A DNA stretch of 58,854 nucleotides from Prevotella conceptionensis 9403948 (GTDB lineage Bacteria > Bacteroidota > Bacteroidia > Bacteroidales > Bacteroidaceae). This document shows, one piece after another, positions 1-7,986 of this stretch. The position numbers and the translations under genes are program-made. The notes under the pieces are model-generated. The model saw only the letters and a program-made list of their open reading frames with translations, searched no databases and was not told the origin of the DNA. The stretch is taken from NCBI RefSeq assembly GCF_000312305.1, contig NZ_HE999444.1:446904-505757 (forward strand). The letters run 5' to 3'. The first letter of the stretch is position 1; each line of letters starts with the position of its first letter.

Positions 1-181
1 GTATCCCTCGTCTATGGGGGCGATATGGATAGGTCAAAAAACGGCTTGCAATCTTCCTTTTTCCTTCGACAATCAATCTCAAAGTGTTTAAGCCTGTTAA
101 AATTAATATAGCGACATTTTTTACTGGGTTAACAAAATATAATTGCTTACCACAAAAATGATAACTAATCATTATAAATCG

Positions 182-189
182 TATATTTG
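182..189 (+). promoter_or_regulatory. Candidate -7 promoter box of the first lipoprotein gene
   Basis: TATATTTG fits the Bacteroidota -7 consensus TAnnTTTG. It lies about 66 nt before the ATG at 256. I see no TTTG at the expected -33 distance, so this rests on one box only. The first 180 bases of the window hold no recognisable gene. Confidence 0.4.
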
Positions 190-255
190 TATCGTTCTTT
201 TGTAAGAAACTGACACGAGTTATTTAATTGTCTTTTAACTAAAATTCAATCTGTT

Positions 256-1078
256 ATGAAAAAAAATCACTATTTACGGGTTGTGTTTAACCCTATGCCT
301 ATCTGTAATTGGGTGTTCGTCCAGTGATGTTGAGGAAACGAACAAGTTATCAACAAAAGAGGTACAAGCCCTAACAGAACTCAAGAGCGATTTGTATGCA
401 GTTAATGCTGAGTATGCAAAAAGTAATACCCGAGGTCTCAAAAAGTGGCTAAGATGGTTGATCTTTGGTGCTGCAGATGCTGCAGGATTCGTTACAGGGG
501 GAGGGGCGGTTGCGATTTCCGCTTCTACTCTTGCTTGGACAGTCACCAAAGCGGAGAAAGAAATTAGCACAAACTCAGACTTTAAAGACTGTGCAGAAGT
601 AGCTCTTGATAAAGGATCAATTGGTTATGCACACAATGAACTTTCTCAAAAAATAGTAAGGGAACATCAGGACTCTTTACTAGGTATGCCTATTGACCAA
701 TTAGCAGAAATCGTCGAAGAAGAGTCAAAGGCTTATCCTGCCATTGAAAATAAATCAGTAGATAGAGAGATTCTAAAACAGATCATCTCTACTTTCAATG
801 CGGATGCCTCCATACAAGATAACATGAATGCTTTTAAACAGTTTATAAATGACCCACAAAAACAAGAGGCTCTGGACATTTGTGGAATTGTTCTAGAAGG
901 ATTACAGAATGTCTCTGATGAAAATACTACATACATTGACCAAGTAAACAGGCTCGTTGATGCCTCACCCGTCGGTTTCCAAACCAAAAAGATGATAAAG
1001 GGTGGTATTTCAGTAGCTGATGCAAGTGCAAAGCTATGGAACAGCAGCGAGTTAGAAGAACTTCCAAAAGCAAAATAA
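256..1078 (+). CDS. Putative lipoprotein, frame broken at an A8 tract just after the start codon
   Basis: I do not recognise the family. As sequenced, the ATG at 256 is followed by eight A residues and runs into a stop near 325. Removing one A gives a textbook lipoprotein signal: MKK, a hydrophobic stretch, then a VIGC lipobox, reading on without a stop to 1078 (about 273 aa). As sequenced, the open frame begins only at a TTG (281) that would cut off the positive N-region. The mature part has a Trp/Gly/Ala-rich hydrophobic segment (about residues 65-95, with GAADAAG and TGGGA), then a charged helical C-terminus. The gene overlaps the next one as TAATG, so translation is probably coupled. The indel may be phase variation, transcriptional slippage or a sequencing error. 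Confidence 0.7.
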
Positions 1079-1578
1079 TGAAAAGTTTACTGTTGTCCTT
1101 TCTTTTAGCGATTCCCGCTCTTGCTTTCTCGCAAAAGGAAGATGTCCGGGCGGAGATCCATTTCCAAGGGAATGCGTTCTACCACGAATTTCGGCCTTAT
1201 GAATTTGTAGGCAGCGTGGGCTACAACATCACCGATAGGTTTTTCGTCAATGTCAGAGGTGAGAGTACGGTTGCCTTGTTCAAGATCAACGGGCTCAAAG
1301 ACTATTACACCAACGTGATGTATGGCGCGAACGTGGGCTATACGTTTCTGAAAAACGACCTCGGCAATTTCGATGTGCGCATCGGATTGGGAGACAACCT
1401 GCTCCGCAAGCAAGACTGGAAGTACAATTACTACGATGCAGGCGTCTATATGCACTTGGGCAAAGCGAAAATAAAGCCCGACTTCGGTTTCGGCATTAGG
1501 CGTTATCACTCCAAAGGTTCTATGTTTAAGAGCTACACCAGGGTGTTCGTGGCCATAGGCCTCAGCTTTGGCACATAG
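1078..1578 (+). CDS. Small outer-membrane beta-barrel-like protein
   Basis: The 166-residue protein begins with a Sec signal peptide (MKSLLLSFLLAIPALAFSQ). After it come alternating aromatic/polar strands such as YNITDRFFVNVRG and YNYYDAGVYMHLGKAKI, ending in a strand-like C-terminus (RVFVAIGLSFGT). This fits a small outer-membrane barrel, but I recognise no named family. An upstream in-frame start at 1036 exists, but the ATG at 1078 begins the signal peptide and overlaps the stop of the lipoprotein gene by one base. The two products may therefore work together at the outer membrane (inference). A hairpin terminator follows. Confidence 0.7.
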   Translation: MKSLLLSFLLAIPALAFSQKEDVRAEIHFQGNAFYHEFRPYEFVGSVGYNITDRFFVNVRGESTVALFKINGLKDYYTNVMYGANVGYTFLKNDLGNFDVRIGLGDNLLRKQDWKYNYYDAGVYMHLGKAKIKPDFGFGIRRYHSKGSMFKSYTRVFVAIGLSFGT

Positions 1579-1623
1579 TTTCATGCGCATCTCTCGCTCC
1601 CTGGGAAGAGATGAATAAAGTGG

Positions 1624-1652
1624 GCGGGTGTACCGAAATGGGGCACACCCGC
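1624..1652 (+). terminator. Intrinsic terminator after the beta-barrel gene
   Basis: GCGGGTGT (1624-1631) pairs with ACACCCGC (1645-1652), giving an 8-bp GC-rich stem. It is followed by TCTCTTTT, as expected for a plus-strand terminator 46 nt after the stop codon. Confidence 0.75.
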
Positions 1653-1907
1653 TCTCTTTTGTACAAAGTCCCAACTTTCTCAAACCAAGCCTTTTCTATT
1701 TGAGGGCGTGCCAGAAAACGGCCCGCAAGCATCGTGCGCGGTGAACGACATGGAGCAAGCACCAAGTAGTCTACCGTTATAACAAATCGGGACAAGCCGA
1801 TTGCCGTCTTGGGCAACATCAATGTTTCAATTGCCCTTGCAACGCCAACAACCCAACGCTTTCTCTTAACCCAAACCGACAATGAACTTATTCCGAACTG
1901 CCGTAGC
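1653..1907. other. Intergenic stretch with no recognisable gene
   Basis: Short open frames cross this stretch on both strands but have no start context, signal or family resemblance. It may be decayed coding DNA. Nothing else could be recognised. Confidence 0.4.
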
Positions 1908-2075
1908 CTTATAAACCTATAAACTCAACAAAGCATAGTCTTAGTAGCTTATAAACTCACGAACTTAACAGTTCGCAAACTCACCAACTCATAAGCTTTC
2001 AACCTTACGAACTAATAAACTCGCAAACTCACCAACTCATAAGCTTGCAACCTTGCAAGCTCATAAAGTCCAACC
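1908..2075. repeat. Degenerate 8-bp periodic array (CAACTCAC/ATAAACTC type), element copy A
   Basis: Imperfect runs of about 8 bp such as CAAACTCACCAACTCATAA and ATAAACTC are repeated. A block reading CGCAAACTCACCAACTCATAAGC occurs twice (near 1974 and 2032). The same array type, read on the other strand as GTGAGTTG, flanks all five large elements and also stands alone elsewhere in the window. Confidence 0.7.
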
Positions 2076-2086
2076 GTTCATGGGTG

Positions 2087-2715
2087 TAAGAATACTTTAC
2101 AAAAGAGGTCTTATTCGCCACCCTCTTCTAGCGAAAATAAAGGTGTTTAATCAAGCAATTTGCCTCAAATTACAAGTTTTCAGACTCCACGATTAGTCTA
2201 TTTTTGAGAAGATTACCTGCATTTTGCACCATTTCACCTTTCTATTTTGCTTGCCGACACGCGTTTTTTCAACCCCAATAACTCACTTTTAGCCCCTAAA
2301 ACTCCACTTTTAGATGGCCATTTTGCCCTTTTTAGCCCTATTTTTAATGGTTCGAAAAGGTTTTATTTATACCATTGCTGCGTATTTTTATGCTTTTCGT
2401 CTTGTATTTTGCAGCATTTTGCACTGCGTTTAGCACCATTTTACCTTGCGTTTAGCACCAAAACGCACTGCATTTAGCACCAAAACGCACTGCGTTTTGC
2501 AGCAAATTGCAGTACATTTAGCCGAAAATAGCCCCAAATGTGGTGCAAATGGCGGCCTTCTTAAATAAATATTCATTTCGCTGCATTCACATGCTAACCC
2601 CTTTTTGCATCAAAACAAACCTTCGCGAGAATCGATTTTTTGCGGCAAGGTGGGCGGTTGTGGATAAAAAGGGCACTCATAGTGTTAAAATTTCTGCTGA
2701 AAAGACGACAAATTT
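2087..2715. repeat. Large dispersed non-coding element, copy A
   Basis: This stretch of about 630 bp recurs at four other places in the window. Landmarks shared with the other copies, in order: TCTAGCGAAAAT, CCTGCATTTTGCACCATTT, TTTTAGCCCCTAAAA, ATGGTTCGAAAAGGTTTT, a 22-bp-unit array (about 2404-2525), AAATAAATATTCATTT, TTCGCGAGAATCGATT and GGGCACTCATAGTGTTAAAAT. No long conserved reading frame crosses it. It has the same orientation as copy E, opposite to B, C and D. Confidence 0.85.
2404..2525. repeat. 22-bp tandem array inside element copy A
   Basis: Units resemble TTTAGCACCAAAACGCACTGCA, with interspersed TTTTGCAGCA variants. The period of 22 bp is close to two turns of B-DNA. About five recognisable units are present. 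Confidence 0.8.
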
Positions 2716-2721
2716 GGTTGG

Positions 2722-2877
2722 CGAGTAGACAAGTTAACGAGTAGACAAGTTAACGAGTAGACAAGTTAACAAGTAGACAAGTTAACAAGTAGACAAGTTA
2801 ACAAGTAGACAAGTTAACGAGTAGGCAGGTTTACGAGTAGACAGGCTTACGAGTAAGCCAGTTAACAAGCTTACCGG
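2722..2877. repeat. 16-bp tandem array GAGTAGACAAGTTAAC
   Basis: Nine or ten near-identical 16-bp units follow copy A directly. They drift from GAGTAGACAAGTTAAC to AAGTAGACAAGTTAAC and then to weaker forms. The same unit, on the other strand, makes the long array at 21.3-21.66 kb. Confidence 0.9.
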
Positions 2878-3009
2878 TTGACTTGTTTGCCAACTCCAAC
2901 TTGCCTATCGGCATGGCGTTTCGGTGTAAGAAGTGCTTAACGTCTCGGTTATCACGGCTAGAAAAGTGCTTTTTCTCATGAAATGGTGCGTAATAAGCAG
3001 GTTTTTACT

Positions 3010-3017
3010 TATATTTG
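3010..3017 (+). promoter_or_regulatory. -7 promoter box before the antiterminator operon
   Basis: TATATTTG matches TAnnTTTG and is followed by CA, as in strong Bacteroidota promoters. It ends 18 nt before the ATG at 3036, leaving a short leader. No clear -33 TTTG is seen. Confidence 0.55.
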
Positions 3018-3035
3018 CAACTTAAAAGCACTGAT

Positions 3036-3650
3036 ATGCACAGCATCCCCAAGAAAGGAAATGAGAGTAACGAATTGTTAGACACGGACGAACTGTCTTC
3101 GCCGCAACAATTGGCAGAAGATGGTAAGCCTTGGTATGCCGTGCGTTTGTTTTCGTTGCGGCTAAACGAGGCAATGACCTACTTCACCACTGCTGGTTTA
3201 ACATGCTTTGTGCCGATGGAGTGGAGCGGAAAACGAACGGACGACAACGACGGCAAACCCATTTTTAAGCCTGTTGTGTTTAATTTGGTGTTCGTTAAGA
3301 AAGACAAAGAAGAATGCGAGCTGCGGCGCATCTTTGCTAACGCACGCTTTAAGATGTCGGTGATAAGGAAAGATAGAGTGGCTGGCACGTACTACGAAAT
3401 CCCTTCTAAGCAAATGCTAGACTTTATGCTGATGTGCAGCCCTGAAATAGAAATGCGCAAGTTCTTATCGTCTACAGAGGCCAAGCTAAAAAGCGGTACG
3501 CCCGTGATAGTAAAACACGGACCGCTGAAAGGCCTTACGGGAAGGCTGGTGCGTAGCAGCAAAAAGTACTTTTTGTTGAAAGAAGTGCCCGAATTGGGCG
3601 TGATGATAAAAGTTAGTAGATGGTGCTGTGCGCCCATCGAACAACAATAA
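3036..3650 (+). CDS. UpxY-type NusG-like transcription antiterminator
   Basis: The protein (204 aa) has the UpxY/LoaP-like layout of NusG paralogues. An N-terminal NGN domain begins at KPWYAVR (about residue 34), with an LTCFVPMEW segment and the VVFNLVFVKK strand. A C-terminal KOW-type domain (about residues 150-200) contains GTPVIVKHGPLKGLTGRLVR. Such factors bind RNA polymerase and let it read through long operons, classically capsule operons in Bacteroides. Here the gene heads a run of six same-strand genes with 4-22 nt gaps, and none is a glycosyltransferase. I chose the ATG at 3036 over the upstream TTG at 3015, because the TTG lies inside the -7 box. A polysaccharide locus elsewhere remains a possible target. 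Confidence 0.8.
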   Translation: MHSIPKKGNESNELLDTDELSSPQQLAEDGKPWYAVRLFSLRLNEAMTYFTTAGLTCFVPMEWSGKRTDDNDGKPIFKPVVFNLVFVKKDKEECELRRIFANARFKMSVIRKDRVAGTYYEIPSKQMLDFMLMCSPEIEMRKFLSSTEAKLKSGTPVIVKHGPLKGLTGRLVRSSKKYFLLKEVPELGVMIKVSRWCCAPIEQQ

Positions 3651-3663
3651 TGATTAAGCAATT

Positions 3664-4332
3664 ATGGACATTGACTTTGCACTTAGAATTTTTATTGCCG
3701 GCATGTTGGGCGGTGCTATCGGCTTAGAACGCGAATATCGCGCGAAAGAAGCTGGTTTTAGGACCCATTTCTTGGTGTCGTTGGGCAGTGCGCTTTTTAT
3801 GATATTGTCGCATTCTGGTTTCGACTTCATCTTAGAACATGGAAAAAACGTTTCGCTCGACCCTTCTCGTATTGCCTCGCAGGTGGTTACGGGCATTGGT
3901 TTTATAGGTGCTGGCATCATTATTTTTCAGAAACATGTGGTACATGGGCTAACTACGGCGGCAGGACTTTGGGTTACGTCGGCCATTGGCTTGACATGTG
4001 GATCGGGCATGTATCTCTTGGCTACTTCGGCCACGGTAATGGTGCTTATCTGTTTAGAAGCGTTGCACTTAATACTGCGAAAGATTGGTACACGCCACAT
4101 CGTGTTGACACTTTCCACACCTTCGCACGACAATATCAAGGCCGTGCTGAAAGACATGAGAGCTAAGAATATGACTATTGTTAGCTACGAAATGCAAGAA
4201 AAAGCCTTGGGCAATGGACAGCACTTGCTGGTGGCCACCATCGAACTGAAATTAAAGAAACAGATTTACGAGAATTGTTTGCTCCAATTTATGGAAGAAT
4301 ATGAGGGAGTAGACATTAACAAGATAGAATAA
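3664..4332 (+). CDS. MgtC/SapB family membrane protein
   Basis: The N-terminal ~135 residues carry the MgtC/SapB membrane domain. It opens with AGMLGGAIGLEREYRAKEAGFRTHFLVSLGSAL, the signature region of the family (here cited in pieces: GGAIGLERE, GFRTH). Further helices follow (VTGIGFIGAGIIIF, TTAAGLWVTSAIGL). The C-terminal ~80 residues are a soluble ACT-like or unassigned domain. MgtC proteins act at the inner membrane in adaptation to low magnesium or acid and can modulate F-type ATP synthase. The transport role once proposed is not supported. It follows the antiterminator gene by 13 nt and precedes the nitroreductase gene by 13 nt. Confidence 0.9.
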   Translation: MDIDFALRIFIAGMLGGAIGLEREYRAKEAGFRTHFLVSLGSALFMILSHSGFDFILEHGKNVSLDPSRIASQVVTGIGFIGAGIIIFQKHVVHGLTTAAGLWVTSAIGLTCGSGMYLLATSATVMVLICLEALHLILRKIGTRHIVLTLSTPSHDNIKAVLKDMRAKNMTIVSYEMQEKALGNGQHLLVATIELKLKKQIYENCLLQFMEEYEGVDINKIE

Positions 4333-4345
4333 GGAGAAGATAACG

Positions 4346-4873
4346 ATGACTAGTTTTGCCGACTTGATGCACCGCAGGCGTAGTTGCCGCAAGTTTACCC
4401 ATGAGAAAATAGATGCCGATGAGTTGAGCATGGTGCTGAATGCCGCCCTTATTTCGCCCTCGGCCAAAAACAGGAGGTCGTGGCATTTTGTGGTGGTAGA
4501 AGACAAAGAGACGCTCGAAAAGCTGTCGGAATGTAAGGAATCGGGGGCTGCCCTGCTGAAAGATGCGGCCGTGGCAGTGGTGGTTCTGGGCAATGTTGCC
4601 GAGAACGACTGCTGGATTGAGGACTGTTCGATAGCTACTTTGGCCATGCAATTGCAGGCCGAGGACTTGGGACTGGGCAGCTGTTGGGTGCAGGTGCGCA
4701 ATCGCGGACTGAATAGCGGCGAACGCGGAACCGACATCGTGCGCGGCATTTTGAACATCCCGGAGACGTTAGACACGCTTTGTGTCCTTGCATTGGGCCA
4801 TAAGGCGAACGAATTGCCAATGAAAGACGACGAAGATGCACGCTGGGAACAGGTGCATGTGGGTGGTTTCTAA
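4346..4873 (+). CDS. Nitroreductase family FMN oxidoreductase
   Basis: At 175 aa this is a compact nitroreductase-fold protein. The FMN-phosphate-binding motif RRRSCRKF lies near residue 10, then SPSAKNRRSWHFVVV near residue 37, and the C-terminal VLALGHK segment closes the fold. These enzymes use NAD(P)H to reduce nitro compounds, quinones or flavins in the cytoplasm, but the substrate cannot be read from the sequence. The gene lies in the middle of the antiterminator-led operon. Nothing is truncated. Confidence 0.9.
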   Translation: MTSFADLMHRRRSCRKFTHEKIDADELSMVLNAALISPSAKNRRSWHFVVVEDKETLEKLSECKESGAALLKDAAVAVVVLGNVAENDCWIEDCSIATLAMQLQAEDLGLGSCWVQVRNRGLNSGERGTDIVRGILNIPETLDTLCVLALGHKANELPMKDDEDARWEQVHVGGF

Positions 4874-4878
4874 CAAGC

Positions 4879-5667
4879 ATGAGCAATATTAAAGCAACAA
4901 AAATAGTACTGCTTGGGGCTGGAAACCTTGCCACAAGTCTTGGTTTGGCTTTGCAAAGGGCTGGATTTAGCGTGGCGCAAGTGTACAGTAGAACGCAGAC
5001 GGCAGCTGAAATATTGGCTGTGCGTTTGGGCGCAACGGCCATTAACAGCTTGGAAAGCCTTTCGGCCGATGCCGATGTGTATTTGTTGGCCTTGAAAGAC
5101 GATGCTTTGGCAAGCGTACTGCCGCAAGTTTGCCAGCTAAACCCACACGCCGTGTATGCCCATACGGCAGGAAGTGTGCCCATGAACGTGTTTGAAGGGG
5201 TGGCTAAAAACTACGGTGTGTTTTATCCCTTGCAAACGTTTTCAAAACAAAAACCTTTGGATTTCTCTTCTATCCCTTGCTTGATAGAGGGTGCGAACGA
5301 GTTTTCGGAAGATGTTTTGCTGAAAATGGCGCGCGCTTTGAGTCACGAGGTGCGCTTAACTACCAGTGCCGACCGGCGCATCGTTCATTTGGCGGCGGTG
5401 TTTGGATGCAATTTCGTGAACTTGTGTTACTCGTTAGCCAACGAAACGCTGAAACGTAGGGGGCTTGACTTTGGGTTGTTGTTGCCGCTGATTGACGAAA
5501 CGGCAGCCAAAGTGCATCGTCTGTCGCCCAAGGATGCACAAACAGGCCCTGCCGTTAGAATGGATAAGGCGGTGATGGAGCGACAAATGAGCCTTATCGA
5601 CGATGCCGAAGAACGCCGACTTTACGAGCTAATGAGTGAAATGATACATAAATTGGCAAATACATAA
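4879..5667 (+). CDS. Rossmann-fold DUF2520 domain protein
   Basis: The N-terminal half has an NAD(P)-binding Rossmann domain with VLLGAGNLATSLGLAL near residue 10. The AHTAGSVPMNVF segment near residue 95 and the all-helical C-terminal part (FGCNFVNLCYSLAN) are typical of Rossmann-like plus DUF2520 proteins, which resemble pyrroline-5-carboxylate reductase or ketopantoate reductase. It is probably a dehydrogenase of unknown substrate. The gene is packed 5 nt after the nitroreductase gene and 4 nt before kdsC, an order often seen in Bacteroidales, so a shared transcript is likely. Confidence 0.85.
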   Translation: MSNIKATKIVLLGAGNLATSLGLALQRAGFSVAQVYSRTQTAAEILAVRLGATAINSLESLSADADVYLLALKDDALASVLPQVCQLNPHAVYAHTAGSVPMNVFEGVAKNYGVFYPLQTFSKQKPLDFSSIPCLIEGANEFSEDVLLKMARALSHEVRLTTSADRRIVHLAAVFGCNFVNLCYSLANETLKRRGLDFGLLLPLIDETAAKVHRLSPKDAQTGPAVRMDKAVMERQMSLIDDAEERRLYELMSEMIHKLANT

Positions 5668-5671
5668 CGCA

Positions 5672-6190
5672 ATGATAAACTACGATTTACAGCGCATTCG
5701 CGCCATCATTTTTGATGTAGACGGCGTGCTTTCGGCCTCTACCATCACGCTTTCTGCCGATGGCGAACCCCTGCGCACGGTGAATATCAAGGATGGTTAT
5801 GCCATTCAGTTTGCCCAAAAGGTGGGTTTGCGCATCTGCATCATCACAGGTGGCGACACCAAGGCCGTGCGTATGCGGTTTGAAGGCTTAGGCGTAGAAG
5901 ACATTTACATGAAGGCTGGCGTGAAGTTGCTAGCTTATGAGGACTTTAAGGCACGCTATGGCTATGCGGACGATGAGCTGATGTTTGTTGGCGACGACAT
6001 TCCCGACTACGAAGTGATGTCTCGTTGTGGCTGTGCTTGTTGTCCTGCCGATGCTTGTGCCGACATTAAGTCTGTTAGTCGCTATGTAACCACGTGCGCA
6101 GGTGGTATGGGTTGCGGACGAGAAGTTATCGAACAGACCTTGCGCGCAAAGGGATTGTGGATGAAAGACGCTAAGGCCTTTGGCTGGTAA
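5672..6190 (+). CDS. kdsC: HAD phosphatase, KdsC-type (KDO 8-phosphate phosphatase)
   Basis: The protein is 172 aa, the size of the capless KdsC group of HAD hydrolases. Motif I is FDVDGVLS (nucleophile and acid/base Asp), motif II is IITGG, and motif IV is FVGDDIPDYEVM. KdsC removes phosphate from KDO 8-phosphate in the cytoplasm during lipopolysaccharide core synthesis. A related phosphatase for another sugar acid phosphate (for example N-acylneuraminate 9-phosphate) cannot be excluded, because no kdsA or kdsB lies nearby. It is co-directional with maf, 22 nt downstream. Confidence 0.85.
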   Translation: MINYDLQRIRAIIFDVDGVLSASTITLSADGEPLRTVNIKDGYAIQFAQKVGLRICIITGGDTKAVRMRFEGLGVEDIYMKAGVKLLAYEDFKARYGYADDELMFVGDDIPDYEVMSRCGCACCPADACADIKSVSRYVTTCAGGMGCGREVIEQTLRAKGLWMKDAKAFGW

Positions 6191-6212
6191 GCATTGAATA
6201 ATAACAAGGAAA

Positions 6213-6806
6213 ATGAAAAACAGATTGGTGTTGGCGAGTAATTCGCCAAGAAGAAAAGAGTTGTTACGTGGCTTGGGCATCGACTTCGAGGTGCGATTGA
6301 TACGTGATATTGACGAGAGTTTCCCCGCAGCGTTGCCTGTAAACGACGTGGCTGTGCATATTTCGAAGGCTAAGGCGTCCGCATACTTGGACACAATGGC
6401 CGAGAACGAGGTGGTTTTGACGGCCGACACGGTTGTGGTGTGCGACGGACAAATACTAGGAAAGCCACAAGATGCCGAAGATGCAAGGCGCATGTTGGGC
6501 TTGTTGAGTGGCAAGAGCCATGAGGTGATAACGGGTGTTACGCTGTCTACACTTCAATGGCAGCGTAGTTTCGCTGTAACAACGGTGGTTTGGTTTAAAG
6601 AACTGACTGCCGACGAGATTGGTTTTTATGTAGATAGCTACCGTCCCTTTGACAAGGCGGGGGCGTATGGCATTCAAGAGTGGATTGGATATGTGGGCGT
6701 TCAGCGTATAGAAGGTAGTTATTTCAACGTCATGGGCTTGCCTGTGCAACGCATTTACGAAGAGTTAAAAGATTGTTTCGACTTTTTGCATCCCTTTGAA
6801 GTGTAG
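6213..6806 (+). CDS. maf: Maf family nucleotide pyrophosphatase
   Basis: The first residues, LASNSPRRKELL, are the Maf signature that binds the triphosphate. SKAKA near residue 52 and the acidic TADTVV segment near residue 70 belong to the same active site. The enzymes hydrolyse dTTP/UTP or modified nucleotides to monophosphates, and overexpression inhibits septation, hence the name. At 197 aa the protein is full length. It is the last gene of the antiterminator-led operon and is followed by a repeat array rather than a clear hairpin terminator. Confidence 0.9.
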   Translation: MKNRLVLASNSPRRKELLRGLGIDFEVRLIRDIDESFPAALPVNDVAVHISKAKASAYLDTMAENEVVLTADTVVVCDGQILGKPQDAEDARRMLGLLSGKSHEVITGVTLSTLQWQRSFAVTTVVWFKELTADEIGFYVDSYRPFDKAGAYGIQEWIGYVGVQRIEGSYFNVMGLPVQRIYEELKDCFDFLHPFEV

Positions 6807-6958
6807 GTTGGTGGAGTTTATGAGTTGGCGAGAGTGTGAGTTTATAAGTTGGTGAGTTCATGGGTTTATAAGTTTGTGAGTTCGGGAGTTTATCAGGTTA
6901 TAAGTTGTTGTTATTGTGAGTTGATGGGGTTATGAGTTTGTAACTTAATGGTTTTGTG
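6807..6958. repeat. Stand-alone 8-bp periodic array (GTGAGTTG / ATAAGTTG type)
   Basis: Imperfect units such as TTTATGAGTTGGCGAG, TATAAGTTGGTGAGTTC and TTGTGAGTTGATGGGG continue for about 150 bp. This array type also flanks the large elements, but here there is no element beside it. No gene or terminator was seen in it. Confidence 0.7.
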
Positions 6959-6999
6959 TGTTAACAAGCTGACAACTCTTGTCTTTTCATCGTTTGTTT

Positions 7000-7752
7000 T
7001 TAAATCTCCTGTCCATCGTTTACGCCATATCCAAACAGAGCGAAGTCGGCTTTTAGTGGGTCGTTAGGGAATACTTTGGCCATTTCGGCAGTCAGTTTCT
7101 TGGCGATAGACATGGAGGTAGACTTGCTTTTGAGCAGTTTTAGGCGTTGTGCTTGCGTCAAAACGTGGGTGTCTAGCGGCATGATGAGGGTGCGTTTGTC
7201 GATGGTGTCTTTCCAAATGCCTAAGTCTACGGGCGAATTGTCGCGTACCATCCACCGCAGAAACATGCAAATGCGCTTGCAAGCAGAGCGTGCATTGATG
7301 GGAACGATACCTTCTTGCCCATGCGCTGCAAAGTATTTGCAAAGCGCAACCACGGCCGTTTCGGCATCGTTGGCGGCTGTTGCCTGTACGTATTGGTGCA
7401 GAGAATGGTGTTCAGTTAATAGCTTTTGCAGCGTTTTAAGGAAACTATTCATCATCCTTTTGGTGTAAAGGCGATAGTAACAGTCGTCGGTTGGCGGTAT
7501 GTCTTGTTCAAACAGTCCGCTTTTCACCCAGTTGTAAGGTTCACCTTGCGACTTTTCCAGCACGAAATTTATCTTTGGAAAGAATTGCTTTCGGCTTCCA
7601 TAGCTTAGGTTTGCCGCAATGAAAGCCATCGTTTCTTGGTTGTTTGCGCCCTGTACAAGGTGCATAAAGCGTGCAGGGTCTTCCTTTAAGAAGGCCGTTG
7701 TCTCGTAACGTGCGGCGTATTCTTTGAGCTGTGCTTTGGTCTTTAAGTTCAT
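7000..7752 (-). CDS. TIGR02757 family protein (DUF2400)
   Basis: The 250-aa protein matches the TIGR02757/DUF2400 family found across Bacteroidota: AFIAANLSYGSRKQFFPKI near residue 50, then NARSACKRICMFLRWMVR near residue 160, then PLDTHV near residue 200. The helical layout and the PLDTHV segment resemble helix-hairpin DNA glycosylases, so a nucleic-acid role has been suggested for the family, but no function is established. An upstream in-frame ATG (7776) would add MIIKKQHK. I chose 7752 because conservation starts there. It has the same orientation as galK upstream, but a strong terminator separates them. Confidence 0.8.
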   Translation of the reverse strand: MNLKTKAQLKEYAARYETTAFLKEDPARFMHLVQGANNQETMAFIAANLSYGSRKQFFPKINFVLEKSQGEPYNWVKSGLFEQDIPPTDDCYYRLYTKRMMNSFLKTLQKLLTEHHSLHQYVQATAANDAETAVVALCKYFAAHGQEGIVPINARSACKRICMFLRWMVRDNSPVDLGIWKDTIDKRTLIMPLDTHVLTQAQRLKLLKSKSTSMSIAKKLTAEMAKVFPNDPLKADFALFGYGVNDGQEI

Positions 7753-7895
7753 TTTGTGCTGTTTTTTTATTATCATACAGACTTTCTCTGGGCTTATCTA
7801 GCTAATGGTTTTTGCCAAAATGTTGCGCAATGGTACGCGAGAAGGCGTACAAAGCGTGTGCGCAATGGCTTGGCACGAACGGATAAAAAGCGTAA

Positions 7896-7929
7896 AAAGA
7901 GGATGTGCACAGGTTGTCACATCCTCTTT
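7896..7929 (-). terminator. Intrinsic terminator of the galactose operon
   Basis: AAAGAGGATGTG (7896-7907) pairs perfectly with CACATCCTCTTT (7918-7929) around a 10-nt loop. On the minus strand the stem runs into TTTTTACG, and it lies 58 nt after the galK stop. Confidence 0.9.
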
Positions 7930-7986
7930 CATTTTGTTACTTGGCAGCCAATGGGCAGGCTATGAGCCTGATTTGGCTATGTGTTG

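Noticed and set aside
1562..1882. 106-codon minus-strand open frame
   Set aside because: It runs through a terminator and the end of a plus-strand gene, has odd composition and no recognisable domain.
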